DNA of 64,000 nt from Nostoc sp. LPT (GCF_017115165.1 NZ_JABXKF010000031.1:43081-107080), one strand, 5' to 3'. Positions 17,448 through 27,116 are shown, numbered from the stretch's first letter. Numbers and translations are program-made. Notes: a model not told the origin generated them from the sequence alone.

Positions 17448-18368
17448 CTAACGTGACTCAGTACTCACTGAGTCACGTAGTGATAAAACTGTGAAAGCCA
17501 CCAAAGTACCTAACAAAGTAGCTCCTATAGTTTGATGAGAGACGGTGAGAGGCTCGACTTGGAGGTGTAATTTGAAAGTGGCGAATCCCAACAAGATTTG
17601 TAATGTCAACAACGCACCAGCCATATTTGCCAGTCGCCGCAAGGCTGGATGTAGTGCTGGTGTCCGCCAACAGATAAATACTATTGCCAAGGTTGCCACT
17701 GTTGGCGGCACCAAACCAGCAATATGGCTGTACATTACAGTACAAAGTTGAGAACCGCCGAGGCATTGGTGTAGCGCCCAGCGAGAGCCTACCAAAGCAC
17801 CTAGCAGACTTTGCAGGTAAACTAGAACAGCAGCAGTTAAACCGACCCAAGGCAACTTACCAACGGTTCCATTCCCCTGATAGGGTGTGAGTGCTGTGCC
17901 GATAATCAGGAGGGTGGTAAAAAACAACAGCGCCGTTCCTAAATGGGCGGTAACGATATCAAACCGCAACAGTTCGGTAACGGTGAGTCCCCCTAAGATA
18001 CCTTGAAAGACGATTAGAAATAGGGCGAATGTAGATGCCCAAGGCAGCCAAGAGGGCAAGAAACGACGACGCCACCAGGACAAACCGAAAAGTGCGATCG
18101 CGCTTAAACCAATTAAAGCCGCATCCAATCTGTGAAACCACTCCAAAAACACTTGGAGATTCATTTGCTTGGCTGGCACGAGTTCGCCATAGCATAAGGG
18201 CCAGTCTGGGCAAGCAAGTCCAGCATTCATGACGCGGGTGGCACTGCCTATTGCCATCAAAATTAAGGTGGCTATGCACATTTTCCACACCAAGCGCCGA
18301 ATCATTTCCTTGGGCTTTTGCTGCTGAAGAGCCGCTTCATTTTGTTGTTGTAGGACAAATTCGCTCAT
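17448..18368 (-). CDS. ctaA: Heme A synthase (COX15/CtaA family)
   Basis: CtaA oxidises the C8 methyl of heme o to the formyl of heme a in the inner membrane. The 306-residue protein has eight predicted helices and conserved histidines in WFHRLDA, TAHLG, YSHIAG and SHQTIGA, the usual heme ligands of the two half-domains. RVMNAGLACPDWPLCYG is the typical first-loop motif with two cysteines; another Cys pair is in HQCLGGSQLC. It is divergent from ctaC across a 404-bp AT-rich spacer. Confidence 0.95.
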   Translation of the reverse strand: MSEFVLQQQNEAALQQQKPKEMIRRLVWKMCIATLILMAIGSATRVMNAGLACPDWPLCYGELVPAKQMNLQVFLEWFHRLDAALIGLSAIALFGLSWWRRRFLPSWLPWASTFALFLIVFQGILGGLTVTELLRFDIVTAHLGTALLFFTTLLIIGTALTPYQGNGTVGKLPWVGLTAAVLVYLQSLLGALVGSRWALHQCLGGSQLCTVMYSHIAGLVPPTVATLAIVFICWRTPALHPALRRLANMAGALLTLQILLGFATFKLHLQVEPLTVSHQTIGATLLGTLVAFTVLSLRDSVSTESR

Positions 18369-18772
18369 GAATGATACCTTCTGCCCGTTCTTGGTGGATG
18401 TCTTAAAATTTTCAATTTTCTTTTAGTGTCCCATCTCCACCCTAGCGTATAGGCTATGGGTTTATAGATTAGCACTCACTTATACTTTGAATCACTCCAG
18501 CAAGGTTTTGCCTGAAGCTTTAGGTATTTTTCAAGATGTCAAAAATTGATTAATCACAATTAATTTAAGCATTCTAAATTTTTCCTTAAATTTTTTTACT
18601 GATTTGCATCTATTTTCGGCGTTGTATGATAGTAAACTCATACTCAAAATTAGTGAAATAGCCAAAAAAATTAATAAAAATTTCAGACCTTTGTCCCCCA
18701 TGTCTGACAGCCTAGACTACCTTAGTAAGTGAGCAGTTTTAAGATAACGTAGTAAATTCAATTAAGTAAGCC
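18369..18772. other. AT-rich divergent promoter region of ctaA and ctaC
   Basis: This 404-bp spacer between two divergent genes must carry both promoters. It is AT-rich (especially 18540-18680) and has no repeats or coding frames of note. I could not fix promoter boxes or a regulator site with confidence. Confidence 0.5.
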
Positions 18773-19861
18773 GTGAAGATTCCAAGTTCAATCTGGACAT
18801 TACTCATTGGCATCGTGCTAACGCTCGCCAGCCTTTGGTACGGTCAAAATCACGGTCTGTTGCCAGCAGCAGCCACGGATGAAGCCGTGTTAGTGGATGG
18901 TCTGTTCAACGCGATGATGATCGTTTCTACAGGTATGTTCCTAATTGTCGAAGGTGTTTTAATTTACTCTGCATTTAAATACCGTCGGCGTGCAGGTGAC
19001 AATGAAGACGGCCCACCAGTAGAGGGCAATGTACCTCTAGAAATTCTCTGGACGGCGATCCCAGCAATTATCGTTATCGGTATTTCTGTTTACAGCTTTG
19101 ATGTCTACAACGAAATCGGTGGCTTTGATCCTCATGCTATCCATGAAGCACCGATGAATCAGGAGTCGATGAAAATGCCAGGTCATGGGAGTGCAATGGC
19201 CGCAACTTTAAGCGATACTCCTCCGAGCAGTGAACCGAACCTCAATCAAGAAAAATCTGATGAGGCAATGCAAGACCCAGCTACGGCAGAAGTCCGTAAT
19301 GCTGACCAAATTCCCCAACTGCGGAATGCCCCAGGTGTAGGTAGTGTTGCTCCAACAATTGGGGGCACTCCTGAAAAAGCAGGTAAACCAGCAGAATTAC
19401 AAGTCAACGTCACTGGTCTACAATATGCCTGGATTTTCACCTATCCTGAAACTGGTATAACTACAGGTGAAATGCACGTACCCATCGGGCGAGAAGTACA
19501 AATCAGTATGACAGCCAACGATGTTATTCATGCCTTCTGGGTGCCAGAATTCCGCCTGAAACAAGATGCGATTCCTGGTAGGCAGAGCGAGATTCGCTTC
19601 ACCCCCAAAAAAGCAGGCGATTATACCCTAATCTGTGCTGAACTTTGTGGCCCCTACCACGGTGCAATGAGAGCGCCAGTAGTTGTTGAGCCACAAGAAG
19701 CCTTTGATAAGTGGATGCAAGAACAGCTAGTTGCCAGCAAAGAAATGCTAAATCAAGCCATTGCTGTTAACCCTGCGGATCTATCTCCAAATGAATTTCT
19801 TGCCCCTTACACCAAGGACATGGGAATTAAGCCAGAAATCCTCCATCAAGTTCACAAATAG
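18773..19861 (+). CDS. ctaC: Cytochrome c oxidase subunit II
   Basis: Subunit II carries the CuA centre that receives electrons from cytochrome c6 or plastocyanin. Two membrane helices (6-24, 45-67) are followed by a third hydrophobic stretch (95-108). The CuA ligands are in CAELCGPYHGAM with an upstream His in DVIHAFWVPEF. At 362 residues it is long: about 85 residues rich in Met, Pro, Gln and Asn (roughly 115-200) sit between the membrane part and the cupredoxin domain. Start is GTG 18773. First gene of ctaC-ctaD-ctaE. Confidence 0.95.
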   Translation: MKIPSSIWTLLIGIVLTLASLWYGQNHGLLPAAATDEAVLVDGLFNAMMIVSTGMFLIVEGVLIYSAFKYRRRAGDNEDGPPVEGNVPLEILWTAIPAIIVIGISVYSFDVYNEIGGFDPHAIHEAPMNQESMKMPGHGSAMAATLSDTPPSSEPNLNQEKSDEAMQDPATAEVRNADQIPQLRNAPGVGSVAPTIGGTPEKAGKPAELQVNVTGLQYAWIFTYPETGITTGEMHVPIGREVQISMTANDVIHAFWVPEFRLKQDAIPGRQSEIRFTPKKAGDYTLICAELCGPYHGAMRAPVVVEPQEAFDKWMQEQLVASKEMLNQAIAVNPADLSPNEFLAPYTKDMGIKPEILHQVHK

Positions 19862-20041
19862 TCATTGGTCATTAGTCATTAGTCACTGGTCATTAGTACT
19901 CATACAAAGGACAAGTGACAAAAGACAAGTGACAAAGCGCAAAGTCTGAGCGGAGGTTTCCTCCGTTCCACAAAGGGTTGCCGCAGGCATCAGAACTTTG
20001 TAAGAGAGGACAAATGACAAAGGACAAAGGACAAATGACAA
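19862..20041. repeat. Short tandem repeats between ctaC and ctaD
   Basis: 7-bp type repeats: GTCATTA/GTCATTG several times (19861-19896), then GACAAGTGACAAA variants (19910-19936) and GACAAATGACAAAGGACAAA (20009-20040). A CGGAGGTTTCCTCCG hairpin sits at 19950-19964. The repeat arms are partly complementary and could fold in the transcript. Confidence 0.8.
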
Positions 20042-21778
20042 ATGACCCAAGCACAAGTGCAAGAAACTGCCAATATCCCTGCTCTTATTGAGGAACCAGG
20101 GATCAGAAAATGGCAAGACTACTTTAGTTTCAACACCGACCATAAGGTGATTGGGATTCAATACCTAGTCACTACATTCATTTTTTACTGTATCGGTGGC
20201 GTGATGGCTGATTTGGTTCGTACAGAACTGCGAACCCCAGAAGTCGATTTTGTCACCCCTGAAGTCTACAACAGCTTATTTACGCTGCACGCCACGATCA
20301 TGATTTTCTTGTGGATTGTGCCAGCTGGTGCGGGTTTTGCTAACTTCCTCATTCCCTTGATGATTGGGGCAAAAGATATGGCATTTCCGCGCTTGAATGC
20401 TGTTGCCTTTTGGATGATTCCCCCTGCGGGTTTATTGTTGATCACCAGTTTAGTGGTAGGCGATGCACCGGATGCGGGTTGGACTTCCTACCCTCCCCTG
20501 AGCTTGGTAACAGGTCAAGTAGGTGAGGGAATTTGGATTATGAGCGTCCTCCTACTAGGTACGTCATCGATTTTAGGGGCAATCAATTTCCTCGTCACAT
20601 TGCTCAAGATGCGTATCCCTGGTATGGGGGTTCACCAAATGCCCTTGTTTTGCTGGGCAATGTTTGCTACCTCGGCACTGACTTTGGTATCTACACCAGT
20701 GCTAGCAGCTGGTCTAATTCTGCTTTCCTTTGACTTAATTGCCGGGACAACATTTTTTAACCCAACTGGCGGTGGCGACCCAGTTGTGTATCAGCACATG
20801 TTCTGGTTTTACTCCCACCCAGCAGTTTACATCATGATTTTGCCCTTCTTTGGGGCAATTTCAGAAATTATCCCGGTGCATTCCCGCAAGCCGATTTTTG
20901 GCTATAAAGCGATCGCTTATTCGTCTCTTGCCATTAGCTTTTTGGGGCTAATTGTTTGGGCGCACCACATGTTTACCAGCGGCATCCCCGGTTGGTTGCG
21001 GATGTTCTTTATGATTACCACCATGATCATTGCCGTACCCACGGGAATTAAAATTTTCAGTTGGTTAGCAACCATGTGGGGTGGAAAAATCCGGCTTAAC
21101 AGTGCCATGCTGTTTGCAATGGGCTTTGTCGGTACCTTTGTAATTGGTGGGATCAGTGGTGTGATGTTGGCAGCAGTGCCCTTTGACATTCATGTTCATG
21201 ACACCTATTTTGTGGTGGCACACTTGCACTATGTGCTATTTGGTGGTAGTGTTCTCGGCATTTATGCGGCGATTTACCACTGGTTCCCGAAAATGACGGG
21301 ACGAATGGTGAACGAATTTTGGGGTAAGGTTCATTTTGCCTTAACAATAGTGGGTCTAAATATGACCTTCTTACCAATGCACAAGCTGGGATTAATGGGC
21401 ATGAACCGCCGTATCGCCCAGTATGACCCCAAATTTACCTTTCTCAACGAAATCTGCACTTATGGCGCTTACATACTAGCAGTTTCGACATTCCCCTTCA
21501 TCATCAATGCGATTTGGAGTTGGTTGTATGGTGAGAAAGCTGCCAATAATCCTTGGAGGGCACTTACCTTAGAGTGGATGACGACCTCACCGCCAGCGAT
21601 CGAGAATTTTGATCAAACCCCAGTACTGGCTACAGGCCCCTACGACTACGGTTTGGAAAATGCTAATGAAGGTGTACCTTTATCCGATCCCAATCCCGTC
21701 TTATCTGGTGGGCCAAACTCAGTATTAAGAGCAGAACCCGACCCAGCGGTTGCCGCCAATCCTGAAGACCGGAAATAG
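20042..21778 (+). CDS. ctaD: Cytochrome c oxidase subunit I
   Basis: Subunit I holds heme a and the heme a3-CuB oxygen-reduction site and pumps protons. It has 12 helices in 578 residues. The CuB and Tyr-His cross-link region is WFYSHPAVYIMILP, with HHMFTSG next, and the heme histidines are in VVAHLHYVLFGG. The N-terminal TDHKVIG motif is typical. The C-terminal 70 residues are polar and Pro/Asn-rich. The start ATG lies within the repeat tract that precedes it, so the ribosome site is repeat-derived. Confidence 0.97.
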   Translation: MTQAQVQETANIPALIEEPGIRKWQDYFSFNTDHKVIGIQYLVTTFIFYCIGGVMADLVRTELRTPEVDFVTPEVYNSLFTLHATIMIFLWIVPAGAGFANFLIPLMIGAKDMAFPRLNAVAFWMIPPAGLLLITSLVVGDAPDAGWTSYPPLSLVTGQVGEGIWIMSVLLLGTSSILGAINFLVTLLKMRIPGMGVHQMPLFCWAMFATSALTLVSTPVLAAGLILLSFDLIAGTTFFNPTGGGDPVVYQHMFWFYSHPAVYIMILPFFGAISEIIPVHSRKPIFGYKAIAYSSLAISFLGLIVWAHHMFTSGIPGWLRMFFMITTMIIAVPTGIKIFSWLATMWGGKIRLNSAMLFAMGFVGTFVIGGISGVMLAAVPFDIHVHDTYFVVAHLHYVLFGGSVLGIYAAIYHWFPKMTGRMVNEFWGKVHFALTIVGLNMTFLPMHKLGLMGMNRRIAQYDPKFTFLNEICTYGAYILAVSTFPFIINAIWSWLYGEKAANNPWRALTLEWMTTSPPAIENFDQTPVLATGPYDYGLENANEGVPLSDPNPVLSGGPNSVLRAEPDPAVAANPEDRK

Positions 21779-21901
21779 AGTTAGGAGTTATGAGTTATGA
21801 ATGATGAGTTATGACTTTAATAAAGTTGTGAGTTCAAAATTTTTAACTCCTAACTTTTAACTCCTAACTTTTAACTCCTCATTCCCCACTTATCAAAATT
21901 C
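21779..21901. repeat. Short tandem repeats between ctaD and ctaE
   Basis: Direct repeats GAGTTAT/GAGTTATGA (21781-21812) are followed by three copies of TTTTAACTCCTAAC (21839-21880). The first and second sets are complementary in part (GTTAGGAGTTA against TAACTCCTAAC), so a long hairpin is possible. Confidence 0.8.
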
Positions 21902-22528
21902 ATGCAAAGTCAAACTATTGACCCAGCTAAAACCGAACTAAATCATCATCACGCGGCACAAGCCTCCGTCGGTCATCATGAAGAACATCCAGACCATCGC
22001 CTGTTTGGGCTAATTGTCTTCCTGATTGCTGAAGGGATGATTTTTATGGGACTGTTCGGAGCCTACTTGGCTTTCCGTGCTACCTTACCTGTGTGGCCGC
22101 CAGCAGGTACTCCAGAATTAGAACTATTGTTACCTGGAGTCAACACCATCAATCTAATTTCTAGTAGTTTTGTCATGCACAATGCCGATACTGCTATCAA
22201 AAAGAACGATGCGCGGGGTGCGCAAATCTGGTTAGCAATCACTGCTGCAATGGGTGCTATTTTCTTGGTGGGTCAAGTATATGAATATACCCATTTAGAA
22301 TTTGGTTTAACTACCAATTTATTTGCTAGTGCATTTTACGTTTTGACTGGTTTCCACGGATTGCACGTTACTATCGGCGTTTTGGCAATTGTTGCTGTGT
22401 TGTGGCGATCGCGCGTTCCGGGTCACTACAGTAACGAAAAGCACTTTGGTATTGAAGCAGCCGAAATCTACTGGCACTTCGTTGACGTGATTTGGATTAT
22501 TTTGTTCGGATTACTGTATCTACTGTGA
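21902..22528 (+). CDS. ctaE: Cytochrome c oxidase subunit III
   Basis: Subunit III is the integral membrane subunit that stabilises subunit I. The 208-residue protein has five helices, the conserved FLIAEGMIFMGLFGAYLAFR, FHGLHVTIG and EAAEIYWHFVDVIWIILF. The N-terminal 30 residues are His-rich (NHHHAAQASVGHHEEH). It is last in the ctaCDE operon and is followed by a clear hairpin terminator 43 bp after the stop. Confidence 0.96.
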   Translation: MQSQTIDPAKTELNHHHAAQASVGHHEEHPDHRLFGLIVFLIAEGMIFMGLFGAYLAFRATLPVWPPAGTPELELLLPGVNTINLISSSFVMHNADTAIKKNDARGAQIWLAITAAMGAIFLVGQVYEYTHLEFGLTTNLFASAFYVLTGFHGLHVTIGVLAIVAVLWRSRVPGHYSNEKHFGIEAAEIYWHFVDVIWIILFGLLYLL

Positions 22529-22570
22529 GTATTAATTAACTAGTTGTTTAATCCACGCGAACAACTTAAT

Positions 22571-22597
22571 AAGCCCCCTTAGTGGGGGCTTTTTTAA
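22571..22597 (+). terminator. Rho-independent terminator of ctaCDE
   Basis: An 8-bp GC-rich stem AAGCCCCC-TTAG-TGGGGGCTT is followed by a run of T (22590-22595). Position directly after ctaE fits transcription end. Confidence 0.9.
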
Positions 22598-23777
22598 TTA
22601 ACAGAATAAAAATATCAGTGAAAAAGATTGTAGAGACGTAGCAGTGCTACCTCTCTACAAGGGTTATGGATAATGTATATTTATCGGTTGCCTCAAAAAG
22701 TTAAATAAAAAATATATAAAAACAAGCTTAGATTTTTCTCCCTATTACTTTTGCTAGATGCAACTGAGTTGTTGCAAGTGATATATATGCAAGTAAAGTA
22801 AAAGGTGGGAAAGGTCGGAAAAGTAGGATGTTTTGGAGAAAGTATTGAATAAGCAGTTAATATACTGTAAATTGATATCTTAAGGACTAAGTAAACCAAT
22901 AAATAAAAAAAGTTCGCAACTCTATGCGGATTTAATTTAAGGAAATGCAGTCCTAATATTTCTTCTACTCATAAAAGTGGAAACTTAAAGTTATTCGAGA
23001 GATTGCAACCATTGTAATTCGCCATTTTGCTTTCTCATTTAAGTAGATTGTACCAATTCAAAAAATGTTTACGACAGATAACCCAACCTGCACTCTCGTC
23101 TTGCTAAGGGTAGGGTAAAGATGGATTCTTTTTTAACAATTGGTATCAGATATTAATTGTGGTATTTCATGGAAGCAAATACGCATTACAGATTTGCCAT
23201 AATTATAAGTAGATCGAGATCGGAAAATGTGTGAGTGATTGAAAAGTTACACCTAATTTACCTCAAAAACCATTACTCGGTATCTACTCAAAAACTTATC
23301 TGCTCTTTTTTAATTTTTTCGTCGAACTCACATTGAGCTGACAACCCGATCGCGGTTAATAATGGCTCAAATCTGGTAAAAAAAATTGTGGCGAACACTG
23401 TCAGGGTATTTGTGCCTTTTGCCTTTAAATTTTACTGTTCAATGTTTTGTCAGTAATCAGACTTAACAGTTAAAATAAATAAGTAAATATCCTGATTCCT
23501 GAATATTCTTTTCTGCCCACAGTTTAAATACTGTAGACTAGTGTTAAATTTACTTAAGTGATAAAATTACAAAAGTATTTCATGAATTAATTTTGTATTA
23601 AGATACCTATAAAGGTATTAAATAAAGCAATCAAGCAACTAAGCATCCAACTCTTGTAAAGCATAGGTCGCCCGATGGCTAACTGCCGCAAATATCAGTA
23701 AATCTACCAGCAAGCAGTTATTCATAACCTCACCCAAGCTCTGAATGGTCAGTAAATTAAGAAGTAGTACACGCCAC
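22598..23777. other. Long non-coding spacer with palindromes
   Basis: No credible gene in about 1.2 kb. It holds a near-perfect palindrome of the GTAGAGACG family at 22629-22659 (arms TGTAGAGA/TCTCTACA and GTAGCA/TGCTAC). A possible MITE-like segment at 23049-23149 has ends TGTACCAATT and AATTGGTATCA. The last 200 bp before the kinase are AT-rich and probably hold its promoter. Confidence 0.5.
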
Positions 23778-25037
23778 ATGAGCCAGAACCCTCTAGTCAG
23801 AAAAACACTCCGAAGTCGCTTTGAAACTGTCAAAGTGATGGGAAGTGGAGACTCTGATAATACTTACTTATTAGGGGGTGCTATACGTAACAGAAATCGA
23901 TACTCTTTCAATAGAAAAACACTTCGGAATCGCTTTGAGATTATCAAACACTTAGGAAGTGGAGGTTCTGGTGATACCTACTTGGCCATTGACTTGGATT
24001 TACCAGGACAACCCCATTGTGTGGTCAAACATTTCCATCCGAAAGATTCCAGCCCTGCTGTTCTACCCATTGCTAAAAAGCTATTTGATCGGGAAGCGGA
24101 AGTTTTATACCAGCTAGGCAACGATCACGATCAAATTCCGAGACTGTTTGCCCATTTTAATGAAGATGGGGATTTTTATTTAGTCCAGGAATTTATTGAC
24201 GGTCATGCCTTGACTCAAGAAATTGTCCCAGGTCAGTCTCTTAACGAGAATACAGTTTTAAATTTATTAAAAGACATCCTAGAAGTACTGGCTTTCGTCC
24301 ATGAACACGATATTATTCACCGAGATATAAAACCTCAAAACTTAATGCGGCGGTACTCCGATCGGAAGATTGTGCTAATTGATTTTGGGAGTATTAAGAA
24401 AATTGGTGCTTTGGGAGCAGGCTTAACAATTGCTGTTGGAACTCCTGGCTATATGCCAAGCGAACAGGCTAAGGGAAAGCCAAAACTTTGCAGCGATATT
24501 TATGCTGTAGGGATGATTGGCATTCAAGCTTTAACAGGTTTAATACCTGAGCAACTACCAGAAGATCCCAGTACTGGAGAAGTAATCTGGCGCGACAAGG
24601 CACAGGTGAGTGATGCTCTGGCAAATATTTTAGATACAATGGTTCGCGATCGCTACAGCCAGCGTTATCAGTCTGCTACAGAAGCTTTGCAAGCCCTTAA
24701 TGATGTAGCGTTGTCAGAGTCTTCACAATCTGCTGACATCAACTACAAGGCTGATGATACCTATTTGCTAACTTATAGAAACTTTATTTTGCTGCTGGGT
24801 ATCGGTCTTGGTGCAACCACTAGTTTGATAGTAATAGTTTTAATCTACACCTTTATTAATACAGGGTCATCGCTTCCAAACCAACCTACTCCATTAAAGA
24901 GTTTTCTAGAAAGATTTGTGGAGTTACCGTTAATTAATACAAATAGTCTACTAGCTAAATCAATATCAAACAGAAGAATCTGTCAAAGCAATTGCACCAT
25001 TGCAGAAACTACCAAAGAGCAAATTTCATCTCAATGA
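23778..25037 (+). CDS. Membrane-anchored Ser/Thr protein kinase with a duplicated glycine loop
   Basis: The kinase domain begins at about residue 48: RNRFEIIKHLGSGGSGDTYL, ATP Lys84, catalytic HRDIKPQN and metal DFG. One membrane helix near residues 335-360 (FILLLGIGLGATTSLIVIVL) leaves a short outside tail. Just before the domain, residues 9-31 repeat its first strand and glycine loop (RKTLRSRFETVKVMGSGDSD), a partial internal duplication. I use ATG 23778; an upstream ATG at 23745 adds 11 residues. The next gene, 150 bp on, is a phosphate-binding-like protein. Confidence 0.9.
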   Translation: MSQNPLVRKTLRSRFETVKVMGSGDSDNTYLLGGAIRNRNRYSFNRKTLRNRFEIIKHLGSGGSGDTYLAIDLDLPGQPHCVVKHFHPKDSSPAVLPIAKKLFDREAEVLYQLGNDHDQIPRLFAHFNEDGDFYLVQEFIDGHALTQEIVPGQSLNENTVLNLLKDILEVLAFVHEHDIIHRDIKPQNLMRRYSDRKIVLIDFGSIKKIGALGAGLTIAVGTPGYMPSEQAKGKPKLCSDIYAVGMIGIQALTGLIPEQLPEDPSTGEVIWRDKAQVSDALANILDTMVRDRYSQRYQSATEALQALNDVALSESSQSADINYKADDTYLLTYRNFILLLGIGLGATTSLIVIVLIYTFINTGSSLPNQPTPLKSFLERFVELPLINTNSLLAKSISNRRICQSNCTIAETTKEQISSQ

Positions 25038-25186
25038 GAAAGAGTTAATCATCTAGCAACAATCATAAAACTGCCTATTAACCAGCTATTACAGATTTAT
25101 TTTTAATCTAAATATTTCAAGATTACTGTAGGATAAATACTTAGATATTCCTGTAAGATAAATACAATGAAACAATATTTAAAAAT

Positions 25187-26281
25187 ATGGACAATACAAA
25201 TCAAAGAAAAGCTTTAATTAACAGCGAAATCGCCCTCTTTCTCAGAGGTTTGATTATTGGTAAAGTTTTGACAATTATAGTTATTGGCGGATTACTTTGG
25301 TGGTTCTTGAAGCCAAGTATATTGTCGACCCCCAACAGCGTTAACTCTTCCTCTGCTCGAAATGTCAAGAACGTCTCTAATAATGTCTCTAATAAAAAAG
25401 AATCAACTTTTCAGACAGTTGCTGATGTTCCCACTGCCTCATTCAATTATGGAGGTAGTACAGCTTGGGCATCTATCCGGCGATTGGTAGATTCTCAGAT
25501 CCAGAGCGATCGCCCGGAACTACAATTACGCTACGTAAACCCTGTTAATGGTAGCCCTGGTTCTAGCTCTGGCATTCGGATGTTGCTTGATGGGAAAATA
25601 GACTTTGCTCAATCCTCCCGTCCTCTCACGGATGAAGAAAAAGCTATGGCAAAAGAGCGAGGCTTCACCCTTGAGGAACGTCAGGTGGGTAAAGATGGGA
25701 TAGCAGTGGTAGTCAACCCATCACTCAATGTATCGGGTTTAACTGTTGACCAATTGCAGCAAATTTATTTGGGGAAAATTACTAATTGGAATCAAGTCGG
25801 TGGGCCAAATCTACCCATTACAGCTTTTTCCCAACGACCAGAGGACGCAGATACAGTAATATTCCCAAGTAACAGCGACTCAAAGGGGCAAGCACTTGGC
25901 TCTAATGTACAGTATGTCTACTCTGCTACAGATGCAGTGCGCCAACTCAGTAAAACCCCTGGTGGTGTGTATTACGCTTCTGCCCGTTCGGTAGTCTTTC
26001 AATGTAGTGTGAAGGCTTTGCCATTGGGTCGGACTTCTGATCAATTAATTACCCCCTACCGTGAACCGATGGTTTCGCCTGAACAGTGTCCGCGTCAGCG
26101 CAACCAGCTAAATACTCAGGCGATCAAAAATGGCAGCTATCCGATGATTGCTAATTTATCTGTGATTATTAAGCAGAATAAAGGTCGCCAACAGCAGATT
26201 GGAAATGCTTATGCCAATCTTTTATCAACCGATCAAGGGCAAAAAGCAATTGAGCAAGCCGGTTTCGTTGGAGTTCACTAG
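25187..26281 (+). CDS. PstS-like substrate-binding protein with N-terminal membrane anchor
   Basis: A single membrane helix (residues about 25-43) precedes a low-complexity Ser/Asn linker and a periplasmic-binding domain (about 85-364). GSTAW, PGSSSGIRMLLDGKIDFAQSSRPL and GLTVDQLQQIYLGKITNWNQVGG are typical of PstS and related phosphate-binding proteins. Instead of being released, it stays tethered to the membrane. No pst permease or ATPase genes are nearby; the neighbour is a membrane kinase, so a sensing role is a fair inference. A hairpin terminator follows. Confidence 0.88.
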   Translation: MDNTNQRKALINSEIALFLRGLIIGKVLTIIVIGGLLWWFLKPSILSTPNSVNSSSARNVKNVSNNVSNKKESTFQTVADVPTASFNYGGSTAWASIRRLVDSQIQSDRPELQLRYVNPVNGSPGSSSGIRMLLDGKIDFAQSSRPLTDEEKAMAKERGFTLEERQVGKDGIAVVVNPSLNVSGLTVDQLQQIYLGKITNWNQVGGPNLPITAFSQRPEDADTVIFPSNSDSKGQALGSNVQYVYSATDAVRQLSKTPGGVYYASARSVVFQCSVKALPLGRTSDQLITPYREPMVSPEQCPRQRNQLNTQAIKNGSYPMIANLSVIIKQNKGRQQQIGNAYANLLSTDQGQKAIEQAGFVGVH

Positions 26282-26315
26282 GAGATTTGAAGGACAATTG
26301 AGCAAGCTTCCTACC

Positions 26316-26346
26316 AATCCCCGACTTGTTTAAAAAGTTGGGGATT
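26316..26346 (+). terminator. Hairpin after the PstS-like gene
   Basis: Inverted arms AATCCCC-GACTT and AAGTT-GGGGATT form a strong stem 35 bp after the stop. There is only a short T tract (TTTAG), so termination is likely but not certain. It also lies beyond the 3' end of convergent xisI. Confidence 0.6.
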
Positions 26347-26376
26347 TAGAGCGATCGCTTTTCTATCCATTTACCT

Positions 26377-26712
26377 TCACTCGACAGCATAAGAAGTAAA
26401 CTGGCGCTTAAAAGGAGAATGGAACCCAATAACAATATCACAAGGAGGTACACCTAACTCAACTAATCGTTTAGCAACAGACTCTTCTGTACCGTTATAC
26501 TGTATCCATATTTTCCCATTTTGAATATCAAAATGCATAACCGGGCCAAACACCCGCTTATCTCCTTGCCAGCCAACGTAAGCTAGTTGATAATGGTCGT
26601 TTTCGCTGTCTAAAATTAATTGTGATTTGACAGTATCGGTATTAGATGTGATTTGTTGATGTTCACTCAAAATTTGTTTGATAAATTGTCGATAGCGTTC
26701 TATTTTATCCAT
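26377..26712 (-). CDS. xisI: XisI-family protein
   Basis: The 111-residue XisI was first named as a controlling factor for excision of the fdxN element in Anabaena heterocysts. Family traits seen: MDKIERYRQFIKQIL start, VGWQGDKRVFGPVMHFDI, KIWIQYNGTE and the end VIGFHSPFKRQFT. It overlaps xisH by 13 bp, as usual for the pair. No fdxN element or xisF recombinase is seen here; free xisHI pairs are common in cyanobacteria and their role there is unclear. Confidence 0.93.
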   Translation of the reverse strand: MDKIERYRQFIKQILSEHQQITSNTDTVKSQLILDSENDHYQLAYVGWQGDKRVFGPVMHFDIQNGKIWIQYNGTEESVAKRLVELGVPPCDIVIGFHSPFKRQFTSYAVE

Positions 26713-27116
26713 AGCCGAATTTCCTCACGTTTTGGGTCGTAAACGATCAACTTAACTTTGTAACGATGAAGGGTGCGTTGGACAAAAGAAAGTTGGAAAA
26801 AGTCTTGATATGTTTCGCTCGGAACGGCTAAATAAAGCACTCTGTCTGCTTCTTTCTCTTCAATAGCTTGGCAGTAATTCAAATATTGTCCGAGTGCAGT
26901 ATGAAATTCACTGATATCTGAATCTGCAATAAAACTCTTAATTTCAACAGCAATTTTCTCTGTATTACGTTCTGCGGCAATGGCATTTTCAGCCGCTAAA
27001 TCTATTTGTAGCTTAATTGCTTCACTAATACGAATTGTAAACGGGTCGTGAGTAATTATCCACCCATCTTTGATTAATGCTTTTTTTACCTGTTGATGGA
27101 AAACATATTTAGCCAT
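26700..27116 (-). CDS. xisH: XisH-family protein (endonuclease-like fold)
   Basis: The 138-residue protein has the XisH pattern: KKALIKDGWIITHDPFTI, then IAVEIKSFIADSDISEFHTALGQYLNY, which resembles a PD-(D/E)xK nuclease core (Asp/Glu then ExK in VEIK). It ends VYDPKREEIRLWIK. It is first in the xisH-xisI operon. In Anabaena these proteins are needed with XisF for fdxN element excision; here no element is visible, so a nuclease or toxin-antitoxin-like role is equally possible. Confidence 0.93.
   Translation of the reverse strand: MAKYVFHQQVKKALIKDGWIITHDPFTIRISEAIKLQIDLAAENAIAAERNTEKIAVEIKSFIADSDISEFHTALGQYLNYCQAIEEKEADRVLYLAVPSETYQDFFQLSFVQRTLHRYKVKLIVYDPKREEIRLWIK

Noticed and set aside
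17545..18288. Several 60-125-codon frames within ctaA in other frames
   Set aside because: They are shadows of ctaA, which has all its family motifs.
26377..27116. fdxN excision element around xisHI
   Set aside because: No xisF recombinase, fdxN gene or matching direct repeats were seen; only the two small genes are present.
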